A stretch of DNA of 64,000 nucleotides from Aquibium carbonis. Lineage in GTDB: Bacteria > Pseudomonadota > Alphaproteobacteria > Rhizobiales > Rhizobiaceae. The translations under genes were made by a program, and so were the position numbers. The stretch lies in assembly GCF_003970795.1 (NCBI RefSeq), contig NZ_RWKW01000056.1, forward strand, positions 1-64,000, written 5' to 3'. This document shows positions 31,301-37,020 of this stretch, piece by piece. The stretch's first letter is position 1, and each line of letters begins with the position of its first letter. Below the pieces are notes generated by a model. The model was not told the origin of the DNA and made no database searches. It saw nothing but the letters and a program-made list of their open reading frames with translations.

Positions 31301-34300
31301 TTGCCCGTCGTTTCGGTCTGGTTGTCGGCCGCGATGACGATCGCGCCGTCGTTCAGTTGCAACGACGCACCGCCAGCGACGGTTGCCGATTTTTCGGTGT
31401 CGATCAGGTTGAGTGCCAGCGAGCCGGCAATTCCGACGTTCGAAGCCCCCGCGCCGGACGATGCGCTTGCTTCATAGATGTCGGCGCGGCGTTCATCGCT
31501 CGTCGGGTCCGCGACGAAGGCCGCGATGTCGAGCGATGTCGCCTCGATAGTCAGCCCGTTCAGATCATGGCTGGCAGCGCCGAGCCGCGCGACGGTCAGC
31601 GCCGAGACCTTGTTGACGGCAACGGCGGCGCCGATCCCGACGGCGCTCTGCGCCGATTCGTCCTCGCCCACGGCGGAGCCATCCGCCGTCAGCTTTCCTT
31701 CGGTGTTTCCAGCCGCGCGGATCGTCAGGCTGCCGCCCGAGGTGATCGCCACGCCGTCGGGGACCCCCGCCGTCACTTTCGCGCCTTGCACGTTGACGGC
31801 CACCGCGGCGGCAACCGAGACGCCACCCTCGCTCGTTTCCGCCGACCGGCCATCCTCGTCGGCGGCCTGTTCGGAAGTCGCCTGGCGCTGGTCGTCGCTA
31901 CCGACGCCCGACGCTTCCTGCTTCTCGGTCGCCGAGCCGATCTTGCCGGTCACCTGGCTGTTGACGTCGCCGCCTTCGCCTTCGCCGGAGCCCTCGTCCT
32001 CTGCCGCGGCGCCAACGGCGCTCGCTTCCGCGGTCAGTTCGGAGAACGACGCGCCCATCGCGACGAACGTCACGTCTCCATCCGCGTCGACGGACCTTGC
32101 CGTCGTCGCCAGGACCACGTCGTCGATGATCGCGATCGCGATCGCAGCGCCGATGGCGACGTTGGCACCGGCGGCCTTGCCGGAAGCCTTGGTGGTGATG
32201 CTCGACTGCTGGATCGCCGTCAGCGAAACCGCGCCGCTTGCAAGGAGTGTCGAACCCGTCCCCAGGCGCGCCGTGGTCGTGTTGTTGATCAGCGACAGTG
32301 CCAGCGAAGGCGTGATCGAGATGCCGCCCGCAGAGCCGGCGCTCGCCTCGCCTGACACCGAGAACACGCCGGTTGCGTCCAGCGTCACGTCTTCGGCGGC
32401 TGAAATGGCCGCGTCGTCGGCGACTTCGGTCACGGCCCGATTGGCGACGATGTTCAGCGCGACCGACGCGCCGACGCCGACCGTGCCGCCCGTCGCGCCG
32501 TCGCCCGACGGGAGAGCCTCGCCAGACACGTCGGTTGCATTGGCGGCCGTGAGCGACAGCGACCCGCCGCCGAGGTTGACCTGCGCGCCTCCGGTCAGCG
32601 TCGCAGACGCCTGCGTGTCGACGATGTTGACCGCGAACGACCCGGCGATGCCGACATTGGTCGCCCCCGCGCCCGATGTCGCCGAGTTCGAGAAACGATT
32701 GACCCCGTCTGCGCCGTTCATCACGGCCGAAAGGGTCAGGCCCGTCGCCGTGACTTCCTGCGCGACGATGGCGTCGTTCCGGATCCGCGCGATATTGACG
32801 CCGACGGCCACGCCGACGCCGACGGACGATTCGACTGCCGAGCCGTCCGCAACCAGGGCGGCTCCGTTGGTGGAGGACGACGACACCGATACGGTGCCAC
32901 CGGAAACCAGTTCGACCGAGGAGGCGAGTTGCGCAAGCGTCGTCGAGGTGAGATCCGAGACCGCGAGTGCGCCGACGACGGACACGCCGCCCTCGTCGGT
33001 GCTGGCGTTCTCGCCATACTGATCCAGGAAGCCGGCGGTCTGGCTGTCTTCCTGCGGTTCGGTGGCACCGCCCGCCGCGGCCGCGGCTGTGACGGCGATG
33101 TCGGTGGTCGTCGAGGCGCCGAGCGCGAGACTGCCCGTCGCGATGCCGGCATTGCCACCGATGCTGGCTGTGGTGGTCGCCGTGACGACGCTGACGCCGA
33201 CGCTGGCGCCGAACGCAGCGGCCACCGGAACGGCGCTGGCATGGGAGATGACGTCGTTGGTTGCGGCCAGGACCAGGGCGTTCGTGATCGTCAGCGACGC
33301 ATTGCCTGCGATGTCGACCAGCGCCTTGCTGTCGATGGTCGAAACCGCGACCGCCCCGTCGGCGGCGGAGTTGGCGGGCACCAGCGACTGCGTGGCGATG
33401 ACGACGGTCACCGCCGCGTCGGCGAGCAGGGACGCGCTCGCGGCGCCGATCTGTGCAGTGCCGCCCACGGTGACGGACGACACCACGTCAGCCACGATGA
33501 CGCCGAACGGCAGAGGCAGACCACCGCCATCCGCGGTGACGCTGGCATCCGCATGCGCGAGGAAATGTCCGCTCGCCGCGATACTCGCCGAACCGATGAC
33601 GATGGTCGCGGTTGCATCGAGAACCGCTATGGGTGAGAGCCCTGCCTCCGAGTGGGCATTGGCCGTGAGGCTGATGTTGCCACCCTTGATCGACGAGCCG
33701 TCCGCAAGAACGATGCCCGCCGCCGCATTGGCGCCGATGACCGCGCCCAGGATGCCGCTATCGGCGGCCCGCGCATCGAGGAGGATGTCGCCCGCCGCGC
33801 CGCCAACGGCTTCCGAGGTGAGCCATGCGCCATCGGCGATGGTGATGAAGGGCGCTTCGAGCGTGATGTCGCCGGAATCGCCTGACGCGCTCGTCGTGTC
33901 GATGAAGCCGCCGCCGACCACGGTGATGGAATTGTCGGCCTGCAAGACGACGTCCGCCCCGTTCGACGTGATGCTTCCCATCAGGCTGAAATCGCCGGTC
34001 GTGCCGAGGGGTACGCTGCCGCCGATATAGAGGTCGTAGGGATCGATCAGCAGGGTGCCGTTGCGGCCGAACTCCGAGGACAGGTCGAACTGTATTCCGC
34101 CGATGAGCGCGGTCTTGCCGCTCAGTTCGACGAAGCCGCCGTCGCCATGGCCGGCGCCGACGGCGGTGAACCGGGCGCCGCTCTGCGCAACGAGCGTATC
34201 CTGGGCAATGAACTCGATCGTGCCGCCGTCGCCATCGCCCAGCGCATTGGCGCGAACGTCAAGCCCACCGCCGAGTTCGATGTTGCGGCCGGCGGTAACC

Positions 34301-35181
34301 TTGATTTTCCCGCCACGTCCGGGCTTGGCCGCGGACGCATCGATCCGGCCGCCGAGGCGGGCGTCACCCTCGGCAACGATCGCGATCGAACCGCCCCGCG
34401 AAACGAGCGCAGCGCCTTCAGCCATACCGCCGACATTGACGCTGTAGTTGAACTTTTCCCGGTGACCCATCTCGACGCCGTCGAGCTGGACGCCGCCGCC
34501 ATAGAGGCTGACGCGATGCCCCTGCAGCGTGATGCCACCTTCGGCGTTGATCTGTCCGGCGATCGAGATCACGCCGTCAGGCGAGATCGGGATGACGCCA
34601 CCCATCAACTGGCTGGCGGCGACGTTGTTGACCGTCCCATCCCGGCCGATGACCGACTCCAGGAACTCCTGCGTCGGTGTGTTGACCGTCAGCGAACCGA
34701 CGTTGATCGTTCCGTTCGCGCCGACGATGAAGCCCTGCGAACTGGAGAAGAAGACGTTTCCGCCGATCTTGCCATCCTTGTAGGCATTGAGGATGCCATC
34801 GACGACGACCGGGCCGTTGCGAACGATGTTGACGAGATTGCCCGCATTGTCGGGCACGTAGAGGTCGACCTGGCTCCCGGCGGCTTGCCTGAAATCCGAG
34901 AAGGAGTTGAAGCCCGTGCCGTTCGAGACGGTGTCGGTGTGGATCTTGGTGTGCTGTCCGGTGGTCTCGATCCGCGTGCGGGTGCGGCCGTCGGCAAGGA
35001 TGTTTGTAACCCCGCCTTCGAGATTGACCGCCTGCGAGAAGGCGGGGCCCGCCGGAACGAGACCGGCCATCAGGCCGATGACGAAGGGGCTGGTTCGACC
35101 CAGCAAACCCTGTTTCAGCGTTCGAAGCCTGGAAGAGCGAGCCGTCCATCCCGTTCTGGGCATTTCGGCTCGCTTGTTCAT
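16330..35181 (-). CDS. Giant filamentous hemagglutinin-like two-partner secretion adhesin (6283 aa)
   Basis: One uninterrupted frame of 6283 residues. A long signal region (1 to ~50, ending PAGPAFSQA) leads into a TPS/filamentous-hemagglutinin N-terminal domain (~50-250, with FNSFSDFRQAAGSQVDLYV and GFIVGANGTINVG). Residues ~730-1919 are three ~400-residue repeats joined by acidic linkers. Then come many shorter beta-helix units of the type GVAGAxxV...A-IG..A.V.A.G.V.V.A up to ~3900. An unusual alpha-helical segment lies at ~4020-4380, a second helical insert at ~5310-5490, and an acidic tail (ESEDDDDES) near the end. Only four cysteines were found. The start (ATG 35181) shares one base with the stop of the preceding gene (TGATG). 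It resembles the leukotoxin-LktA-type family of giant adhesins. Role: surface attachment, biofilm or cell contact, by inference. Secretion partner: the gene just downstream. Confidence 0.9.
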   Translation of the reverse strand: MNKRAEMPRTGWTARSSRLRTLKQGLLGRTSPFVIGLMAGLVPAGPAFSQAVNLEGGVTNILADGRTRTRIETTGQHTKIHTDTVSNGTGFNSFSDFRQAAGSQVDLYVPDNAGNLVNIVRNGPVVVDGILNAYKDGKIGGNVFFSSSQGFIVGANGTINVGSLTVNTPTQEFLESVIGRDGTVNNVAASQLMGGVIPISPDGVISIAGQINAEGGITLQGHRVSLYGGGVQLDGVEMGHREKFNYSVNVGGMAEGAALVSRGGSIAIVAEGDARLGGRIDASAAKPGRGGKIKVTAGRNIELGGGLDVRANALGDGDGGTIEFIAQDTLVAQSGARFTAVGAGHGDGGFVELSGKTALIGGIQFDLSSEFGRNGTLLIDPYDLYIGGSVPLGTTGDFSLMGSITSNGADVVLQADNSITVVGGGFIDTTSASGDSGDITLEAPFITIADGAWLTSEAVGGAAGDILLDARAADSGILGAVIGANAAAGIVLADGSSIKGGNISLTANAHSEAGLSPIAVLDATATIVIGSASIAASGHFLAHADASVTADGGGLPLPFGVIVADVVSSVTVGGTAQIGAASASLLADAAVTVVIATQSLVPANSAADGAVAVSTIDSKALVDIAGNASLTITNALVLAATNDVISHASAVPVAAAFGASVGVSVVTATTTASIGGNAGIATGSLALGASTTTDIAVTAAAAAGGATEPQEDSQTAGFLDQYGENASTDEGGVSVVGALAVSDLTSTTLAQLASSVELVSGGTVSVSSSSTNGAALVADGSAVESSVGVGVAVGVNIARIRNDAIVAQEVTATGLTLSAVMNGADGVNRFSNSATSGAGATNVGIAGSFAVNIVDTQASATLTGGAQVNLGGGSLSLTAANATDVSGEALPSGDGATGGTVGVGASVALNIVANRAVTEVADDAAISAAEDVTLDATGVFSVSGEASAGSAGGISITPSLALSLINNTTTARLGTGSTLLASGAVSLTAIQQSSITTKASGKAAGANVAIGAAIAIAIIDDVVLATTARSVDADGDVTFVAMGASFSELTAEASAVGAAAEDEGSGEGEGGDVNSQVTGKIGSATEKQEASGVGSDDQRQATSEQAADEDGRSAETSEGGVSVAAAVAVNVQGAKVTAGVPDGVAITSGGSLTIRAAGNTEGKLTADGSAVGEDESAQSAVGIGAAVAVNKVSALTVARLGAASHDLNGLTIEATSLDIAAFVADPTSDERRADIYEASASSGAGASNVGIAGSLALNLIDTEKSATVAGGASLQLNDGAIVIAADNQTETTGKALPVGDGATGGKVGIGASVAINIVANRSMAIIESGAVLDGTGSAELSASGGHSVTTEAESGSAGGVAVTPVLGLSMVSNTTMAMIGTGSVFVTSGGVSLAASQESTVSTSATAAAAGGTAAIGASLALALVDDVVSVTTLRSIDAGGDVSLSASGISTGTLVAKASASGAAAADDEGEAEDGSTVDDNVDQQLEFGGGRQKTGGVGNSAQQDSTTSGVNDKDGRSAKSEEGKVSVAAAVAVNVTNATVTAGISGVNITASGNLTIASAASVSGDLSADGSAADSQVGIGVAVAVNAVNKTNAALLGTGTHSANGVSVSAVQASDASGVVADVYVVKASSGAGGSKVGIAGALALNLIDASASARIDGTAVVNAGSGASEIKAEQDVSATAEALPSGDGTSGGKVGIGASVALNLITATTLAELADGASFEDGEGLAVSATTGLATITNAAAGSSGGIAIDAVVALAMLDTTTTARIGSGTGLDMATGAVTVTATSTGAQAASADGAVKAGNVGVGAAAAVIIGGGDQDGALKNTSVTSATLARNVSAGSVEIAAVSERTYVAEATATAGGGKSDADDSDKPPAKPATSTNTLSTTESYQQGTNEADAESSGTGSGSGSGGSGGSGKKVQVAAAVGVAAAQDVVSATIAGGLTINATGAVSVTGSSTIDMATLGSGQAGSFGGTGNAQVGVGIGVALGIITGSTSATIGDGVVITQSGSVTVSTTTRENVGADFMDRLTARAIAGASSSKVSVAGAIAVGISLSKSDASIGDDVEVDSSGAVTVSTDNQSRLAAKAMAASYTSGSAAIGASIATVYSDRSQIASVGAGNSITATDVSVTSINREVDGTFVFQMPTSVDEDGLNGLKDQLTESALLGASNYYAEAMGGAAAPSGVAVQGSFAVMVFSDDVKATIGESANSTAPTDITASGAVTLSADSAFTARALTGGIAVGSSVGVGVSATVIVASGQTQALLAGGTVIADSASFLARATASQDFEAYGVSAAGASTAGIAGVAVVITSENVVEALVEADAEIHSSGAVSIEATNDFTSFALAGGAAAGGTAGIGAAGAVVVVDNVTRAALGDGEDSSSGVVVMAGGAVGLSATATQTATTIAAAGGAAGTAGVGAGGAVYVLGTVTEAFVGDHARIGGMGSPVGALSITASDESDLATVSGAFGGGGSAGVGAAAAVGVLDKAITARIGIGANVTATDVSLSASDLVSATTVGVGVGVGGAAGVAGAVGVFSVSDTTTALIASNATVHSLGNVAVVSVNGTSLDTISGGAGIGGSAGVGASVSVNLVDTTTHATIDGGANVTALGQGAAHAYLAGYQGNFVNYGSDDDFEGPDLEAYELDAATGSASAPMTAEDAFTAGLSLLTQKRVSTGVTGSAHGVIVNAATATEIRSLAVSGAVGGAAGVALSADVPIVTTDTQATIGINARINQGAGTANAAQSVTVAAASDFYYFGLAGSAAGGGAAGVGGGAAIAIINLTTNASIGDETLTSAAGDIVVAARAREDMMASAAAGAFGGYAGVAGGVTTIVIDTHTTATLDGVAHAGGNVDVIADDQTRISMLAGSIGVSGAVGIGASIGVVQMDKTVSALIASGASVTALGGAARSVYSGDDFMATRQASGLNVLANSNQSVFTLAVAGGGGLFVGAAGAVTLELIDVLATATIGNNARINEDNTGAAPDQDVVVTARDSTSTLVIDGAIGLGLVGVAGAVDVAVFRNSSAGTIGDGALVNAHRNVSVSGLSNKATNSTTVSAAGGIVGVAAGISIYSFGDGVSPDGEGSQEIGNATEDGSGSLTKITEMADSQGRDGSTNEVLSESSDERIRSISQEAQDRRGALDFTAATELSVPGGTSANIGSATINAGGKVGASSFDQLNTRFNTGAIAGGIVGVGAGIGVVTVDTTNTAQLSGTSTITAGSLAIMAMTDHTVNGLSIAGSIGYAAALSADVAILRDRSRTYASVTGSNLVVSGGVAVNATSVRTLDASGYGAAVAGAAAAGVSVVTAEISGEVEASIEDAEIGSLASRSGSVEVVADATEQALTYALAAAGGIGIALQGSVAESSVSTTVSGTIENSNIYTSGAITLGSEVQLKADAEAKGFALGGVVAAGASIATAKAAATNTASVSGSTLDGGSIAVTANLSPMSGGPAAKAQASGSSGALVGVTATEANATTTGASIALVQTSALKATGLLKVEAIGNTDQYAYATGKTGGLVAIGSNTARARSTTTTLARFVNLDGLEAGSVELHATGFDSNFAGALAGTGGVVAGTASEASTWSTSTTRAAADTTSPSDSYTMSAVHGLIDINATHTSLFGGTVDSTQASLAGASGARLNHTVISTVDAHLGDNAVVRAANLAITARNQTHSFFVGEAAFGLYPGSTPSSNFNSDNGGWNVNSGSGGLVDAPAGSIAVQIAHTTGATIGANADIHLLAQGTGMSLLSMEAYNEVIAHQKAKLDSGGAVAIASTEIAINAVVNATVSIGDDSDVVVDLGDIDIAAWGQADIEARSVSTTSGVAGAPSGKAYAIYTSTNNAVIGDNVLLQASSGTLPTDGSLPTNGTISVGAGGGLEGRTANLRFRTTVDLFNNTAIPIDSSPDARILVTANSFLTTGEADDPRGIRSAGDITLKAVRGNISTSAVGIGKNIYLEALSEVASAVSNLFGGGDVTFEIHGGSATVLGSGTATINGLVLAGLQRHRSLTLDYTADDCDIQISACMAAPVDGQIGYQVSEPEEIGTTILERLAQLELLLLEYGNDLVAKGAYQSEIRFLQTKLAALGLGSFNSNGDFVPNQYVAPNPVVIQFQIDAEKGKLTTVNQTMAASTILVTEEGGSLAENVTSAYSGIQSNSMTVASTIATVLASANDDHPAPSGASAEVTNRTTTINNLIATGNGHATEIQARIDSNETQQTAIDTNLAIVLTQQAALEAARISGDVTAELTAQLAIDNAIVAIDTALGVIASNNTVIETRSAQASTNAAAISTAVESFVTWANTTLTTLPQFSELAALSTNVNAIKGAGGETGLAPNVSALATAFEDYGDRLGAQITVLRATPAESGTVGGINSLSQYVGLIDGLTENVASYTALLSAPTSAPMARSIIVEDTMARIANVSVYADRLVGSGSLQAPGDARITITNNTANSLKLGSLIIPTYDAGNVRFNGVLVHDEAGINSLNPNGTAGVGLRVVDRLSSTRSQVTIASNYNPDSLFYQQPPVSTPQVAPDLVLTAGSKIMNPSGAVNITSAAGNIYIQGEIEAGSLTIVAKNGDFVSSYVNGFSHVGGDPASFNSFTNVAEAGRGIIVNGSISIAARYLNINSTIQSGIAEWTLDIGANPLLTTNTAAQIGKTQTQVNDAVQAYLSSIANVGGAATSPIIDLGGGVILNMGPKGLLASEAAGLQAAINEYLANTSGTPVYNVVIGGQLQSINIRDYISGGVEGRLEFTMDTLQAFLNGSNPAYRYALVTGSDVGAIGATYDAAVGQYVVDGTRVNGGYIQLYGQIINTAYVGDGEPVGRLNVLDGFGTINITNSSDIPVILQALHTGDDTTGTLRGVEGKIEITDVVSVSVDADGKPTVEIRRTTYTREYTPGEANGFVQVLTELGALDLNGDFVVDVGGSTLATGGDRDSVYNPTADLRYVWQIGTDYTSGLTYSYTRDSFFTISALTVASRVSDMSLVSGPSITAVRRLPDGTYLSTATTVMPNPAPSTNNGLIVTLPQLTAANSTISDQPLVSASYSYQTDIQVVEGDTTKTCIGWTLCTVWSVKTDYSVTQKYTTITTHSLKADNPIGIHFIGQNTGAVSVTSASDVVLAGKITNVAGGVAIDVDGNLATVGSAATIEARNIDLDASGSIGGLNYSLPTGLPVVSNAPAIGVMLRGGALNAAAANGSVAIETRGTLVVGEVTAAGSVDAGAGKVTLTALGAIEGEDEDSLIQAKRVILLAGLNIGSTADGGQLQVNTGFTLDRAFGDPAVTPSLEINPSYGLSATAGGSIGIASSTWSDNADGTMLVDQVISIGGDVHLVAEGRILDNNPVETVDSRTYDQLLAYWESLGLLAEDTDRGIDGTLNAEKQAATIEGFERGRTQAYRQYWQLRGAQPDGGAVFDPSYVVTVDPSSPLHAALVQQYESAIRADNPALDDGAVADAVNARIAAYEASQTQLYRDLNTQVGGLTDGFDSDFNYVASIDEQAALTRGATWTERQLAFSLSAGALKTVTSTNPVVKAPNVSGRSVTIEAGLGIGETVGAGTPDVGVSIAATIDPRNLTLAQRIALASAERSDLQLSVQFEGSTVLIPLGKNRDEMTTTEQAAFDAVLDKTIPASDMTIVILTKRPLNFNAPDGVNIVVDEAPDGTTLDRGTAHLASRGNGVLGTITVPGETRIKVLGTIVNASNSAVNTGNLILEAAQGGIGAGINPLTDSPYPTLQLALRTGSTLTARAQNGISIDFTGDALIDTVYSPQDIKLTSEGSILNANGDLLINILGQNVVLEADGTIGTTLAALNVGNGLGGGITASASGLINLFGSAGHAFVIRQATSDTGSISLTAALEGVIDGDVTAPGRISLSSGLRMVVSGNGAIETYADMIEVSGASLKMINGATMMAQFGRVVVDVDGDAVVTGIESGVGLADAVSITAGGRIFAGTLEDRVDITAMATGAGVFLRAGLGIGDKTQANDKWQDGTGDIAGSANLITDTPNPLRLRTNTLDIAAAGSIYLETLTAITAATIVADPGDIYVWGSDDFHGNLISATGLVFFDINGNLTIDQLRAGSFDLSAAGTLILPDVEVATEAVLRAGSLIVNIKQVPEGPPRLKLTLTGYKGAVGNTAKVFVDAPAGLEIGDLFFTETELQTTARFVSILNAFVPGSLLLETPLQTLLWENRTPLPQYRQNVQLFQPGFAFNLTLDDFRTTTNAFVVKYDATAEIIDVLDGVPYPGASLVRDTIRSMYRQGSADGIDGGPGATESGGESEDDDDESLGGEQAQSGTPIGPYVAVGAFPALNLRAIP
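29425..32994 (-). repeat. Three tandem ~400-residue protein repeats in the adhesin
   Basis: Each unit begins with E-(G/G)-(G/K)-VSV-(A/V)-x-A-(L/V)-AV: residue 730 (base 32994), 1118 (base 31830) and 1524 (base 30612), with a partial fourth start at residue 1920 (base 29424). Spacings are 388, 406 and ~396 residues. Landmarks recur in the same order in each unit: a DGSA.....VG(I/V)G.AVAVN box, a SSGAG.S.VGIAG..A(L/V)N segment, GDG..GG.VG(I/V)GAS, and AGSAGG(I/V). Every unit ends in an acidic, Ser/Gly/Gln-rich linker. They are diverged at DNA level, so they are old duplications rather than a recent array. Confidence 0.8.
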
Positions 35182-35888
35182 CAGAACTGACCTGACTGGA
35201 TGCGGAAGACATCCGGATTGTCGGCATCCACCGCATAGAGCAGTGCAAGTGCCGTGGGAGCGAGGGACCGGCGCTGGTCTCCTGCGTCGGTGAAGGTGCC
35301 TTGCAGGAGAAGAACGGTCGCCCGCCCCGCGGCGTCCTCGCCTCGGAAGATCAGCAATCCGTTGTCGAGCGCGAGGCCGGAGCGAACCGTCTCGGGGGCA
35401 TAGCCCGCCGTCCGGAAATACGAGGCGAGCACCTCGGCGTTGGCCAGGAGCTTGGCCTCGCTGCTGGACTCGATGTCCCAGAGGATGCCGACCTGGATCA
35501 ACTGCTTGGATTCGTAGCCGAAGACATAGGAGACCTGGGCGGGCCCGCCGTCCCTGAGGACATCGTCCGCCCGGATGGTCAGGAGCCCTGTCCGTTCGGC
35601 CACGTTCTCGCCTTCGCCGACGGCTTCCCCCGAAAGACCGAAATCGGATTCGATCGCCTTGCGAACCTCGTCCTTGCTCATGCCGAACTTCGCCGACCGG
35701 AACCCGTCGACGACAGCCTGGGTGGTCGTCGCTGCCGTGCTTGGGGCCGCGGTCGTTGCGGCATCCTGGGCATATGCGGGCCAAGCGGCGGCAGCCCCGA
35801 GGGCGACCACCGACGCGATCAGAACTCTGCGGGCAATATGCACGCTCGATACCGCGCTGAACAAACCCATTCTCCCACCCACGCTCAT
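35181..35888 (-). CDS. Small exported protein coupled to the adhesin gene
   Basis: 235 residues. A signal peptide (IARRVLIASVVALGAAAAWPAYA, cleaved before QDAAT) precedes a Thr/Ala-rich linker and a ~170-residue domain: FRSAKFGMSKDEVRKAIESDFGL, DVLRDGGPAQVSYVFGYESKQLIQVGILWD, then helices and strands to the C-terminus. I do not recognise the family. The FGMSKDEV segment resembles small periplasmic lipoprotein-like domains. It is the first gene of the two-partner secretion operon: its TGA overlaps the adhesin's ATG by one base, which means tight translational coupling. A function as periplasmic helper for the adhesin is inference. Start could also be the ATG at 35870. Confidence 0.75.
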   Translation of the reverse strand: MSVGGRMGLFSAVSSVHIARRVLIASVVALGAAAAWPAYAQDAATTAAPSTAATTTQAVVDGFRSAKFGMSKDEVRKAIESDFGLSGEAVGEGENVAERTGLLTIRADDVLRDGGPAQVSYVFGYESKQLIQVGILWDIESSSEAKLLANAEVLASYFRTAGYAPETVRSGLALDNGLLIFRGEDAAGRATVLLLQGTFTDAGDQRRSLAPTALALLYAVDADNPDVFRIQSGQF

Positions 35889-36005
35889 TTCGCGAGCGGG
35901 AGAATACCCGTTAATTTTTTGTAATGATACAACTGAAGCCGCAGACGGCCCAGATAATTAAAAGACGATCTTAGTCGGTAGGTACCGATGTCAGCATCGG
36001 CTGGT

Positions 36006-36049
36006 ACTATCGCGCATTGAGAAAATTCGATTCGACCATGCGCGATAGT
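36006..36049. terminator. Perfect 12-bp inverted repeat between sapC and the secretion operon
   Basis: ACTATCGCGCAT (36006-36017) and ATGCGCGATAGT (36038-36049) pair perfectly around a 20-nt AT-rich loop. A second small hairpin, CCGATG-TCAG-CATCGG, sits at 35985-36000. The element lies 30 nt after the SapC stop, so it may end that transcript, and about 120 nt upstream of the secretion operon, so it could equally be an operator. No T-run follows on the minus strand. Confidence 0.5.
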
Positions 36050-36079
36050 CGATTTTGTTCGTGCTTGTGATCGCCGACG

Positions 36080-36814
36080 TCACGCCGCCGACGCCTTCAG
36101 CCTTTCGGCGTTCCGATCGGCGAGCTTCGTAACCGCGCCCATGCTTGCCATATGCTGAACGATCGGCTTCAGGAATCGCTTTTCGTGCAGCATGGTCACG
36201 TCCTCGGGAGCGAGGCGGTCGAAGGCGGCTTCGTCGACGGTGAACAGCCCGTGCACGACCGTGTTGCCGCGATCCGGCGTCTGCGCGTTCAGCGTGACCG
36301 ATTCGAACAGGCCGAGTTTCTGGAGCGTGGCGCAGAATTCGTCGGTGCGATCGGCGGAACGCTTGTAGTTGGCGCACAGATCGCGAGCCTGGATCACGGC
36401 CGGCTCCGCCTCACCGGCATCGTTGAACAGCCGTTCGCCTTCGCTCGTGCTGATGCCCTCGTCGCCCTCGTCGAGACAAAGGAGCGCTTCACCGCCCGGC
36501 ACGTCGCCGACGATGAACGGATAGCGCCTCAGATAGGCGGGCACGTAACGCCCCACCCAACTGTCGTCGCTCTCGAGAAACAGGTTGCTGCCCGGCTCGA
36601 GGCCGATCAGGAAAACGGCGGCCGGTTGCTTGGCGCCCGGCAGGAAGGCGATCGGGAGATGGGCCATGGCCGCTCCGAATTCGTCGATGACCGCCGGGAT
36701 CAGATTGGCGCCGCGGGCGAAGGGGAAAACGTTACCTTTTCTCGTCAGACGGAGATCGCGATGCTTGACGTTGTCGAGCGGCACGATCTTCTTGTAGAAA
36801 AGTGGATTCTTCAT
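36080..36814 (-). CDS. SapC family protein
   Basis: 244 residues matching the SapC family: N-terminal FYKKIVPLDNVKHRDLRL, FPFARGANLIPAVIDEFGAAMAHLPIAFL, and C-terminal LHEKRFLKPIVQHMASMGAV with a Lys/Ala-rich end. No signal peptide or membrane segment is seen. The family is named from an S-layer locus of Campylobacter fetus; its biochemical role is not established, although cell-surface export or remodelling is often suggested. It lies upstream of the two-partner secretion operon in the same direction, separated by ~190 nt with inverted repeats, so it is probably a separate transcript. Confidence 0.85.
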   Translation of the reverse strand: MKNPLFYKKIVPLDNVKHRDLRLTRKGNVFPFARGANLIPAVIDEFGAAMAHLPIAFLPGAKQPAAVFLIGLEPGSNLFLESDDSWVGRYVPAYLRRYPFIVGDVPGGEALLCLDEGDEGISTSEGERLFNDAGEAEPAVIQARDLCANYKRSADRTDEFCATLQKLGLFESVTLNAQTPDRGNTVVHGLFTVDEAAFDRLAPEDVTMLHEKRFLKPIVQHMASMGAVTKLADRNAERLKASAA

Positions 36815-37020
36815 CTGAACAGGGTCCCGTCTTGTCTCGTTGATGACCCTACACTAGATGATCGGGCTGATAGGAGACAGTGGAATATCCGAGGCTCACG
36901 GCGGGACCGACGCCGGGCGGAGACGCCGAAGCGAGCCCCTCGCCCCGTCCCTTGCAGTCAATCCGTGGCATTGAAACGTCCCGGACGACGCAACATGTCG
37001 GCCGGGTCTTCCGGTCGCGG

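Noticed and set aside
26080-32355. A 2091-codon open frame on the plus strand, opposite the adhesin gene
   Set aside because: It is rich in Arg, Asp, Gly and Ala without domain patterns, a mirror of codon bias in the adhesin gene. The same holds for the 1074-codon frame at 20695-23919.
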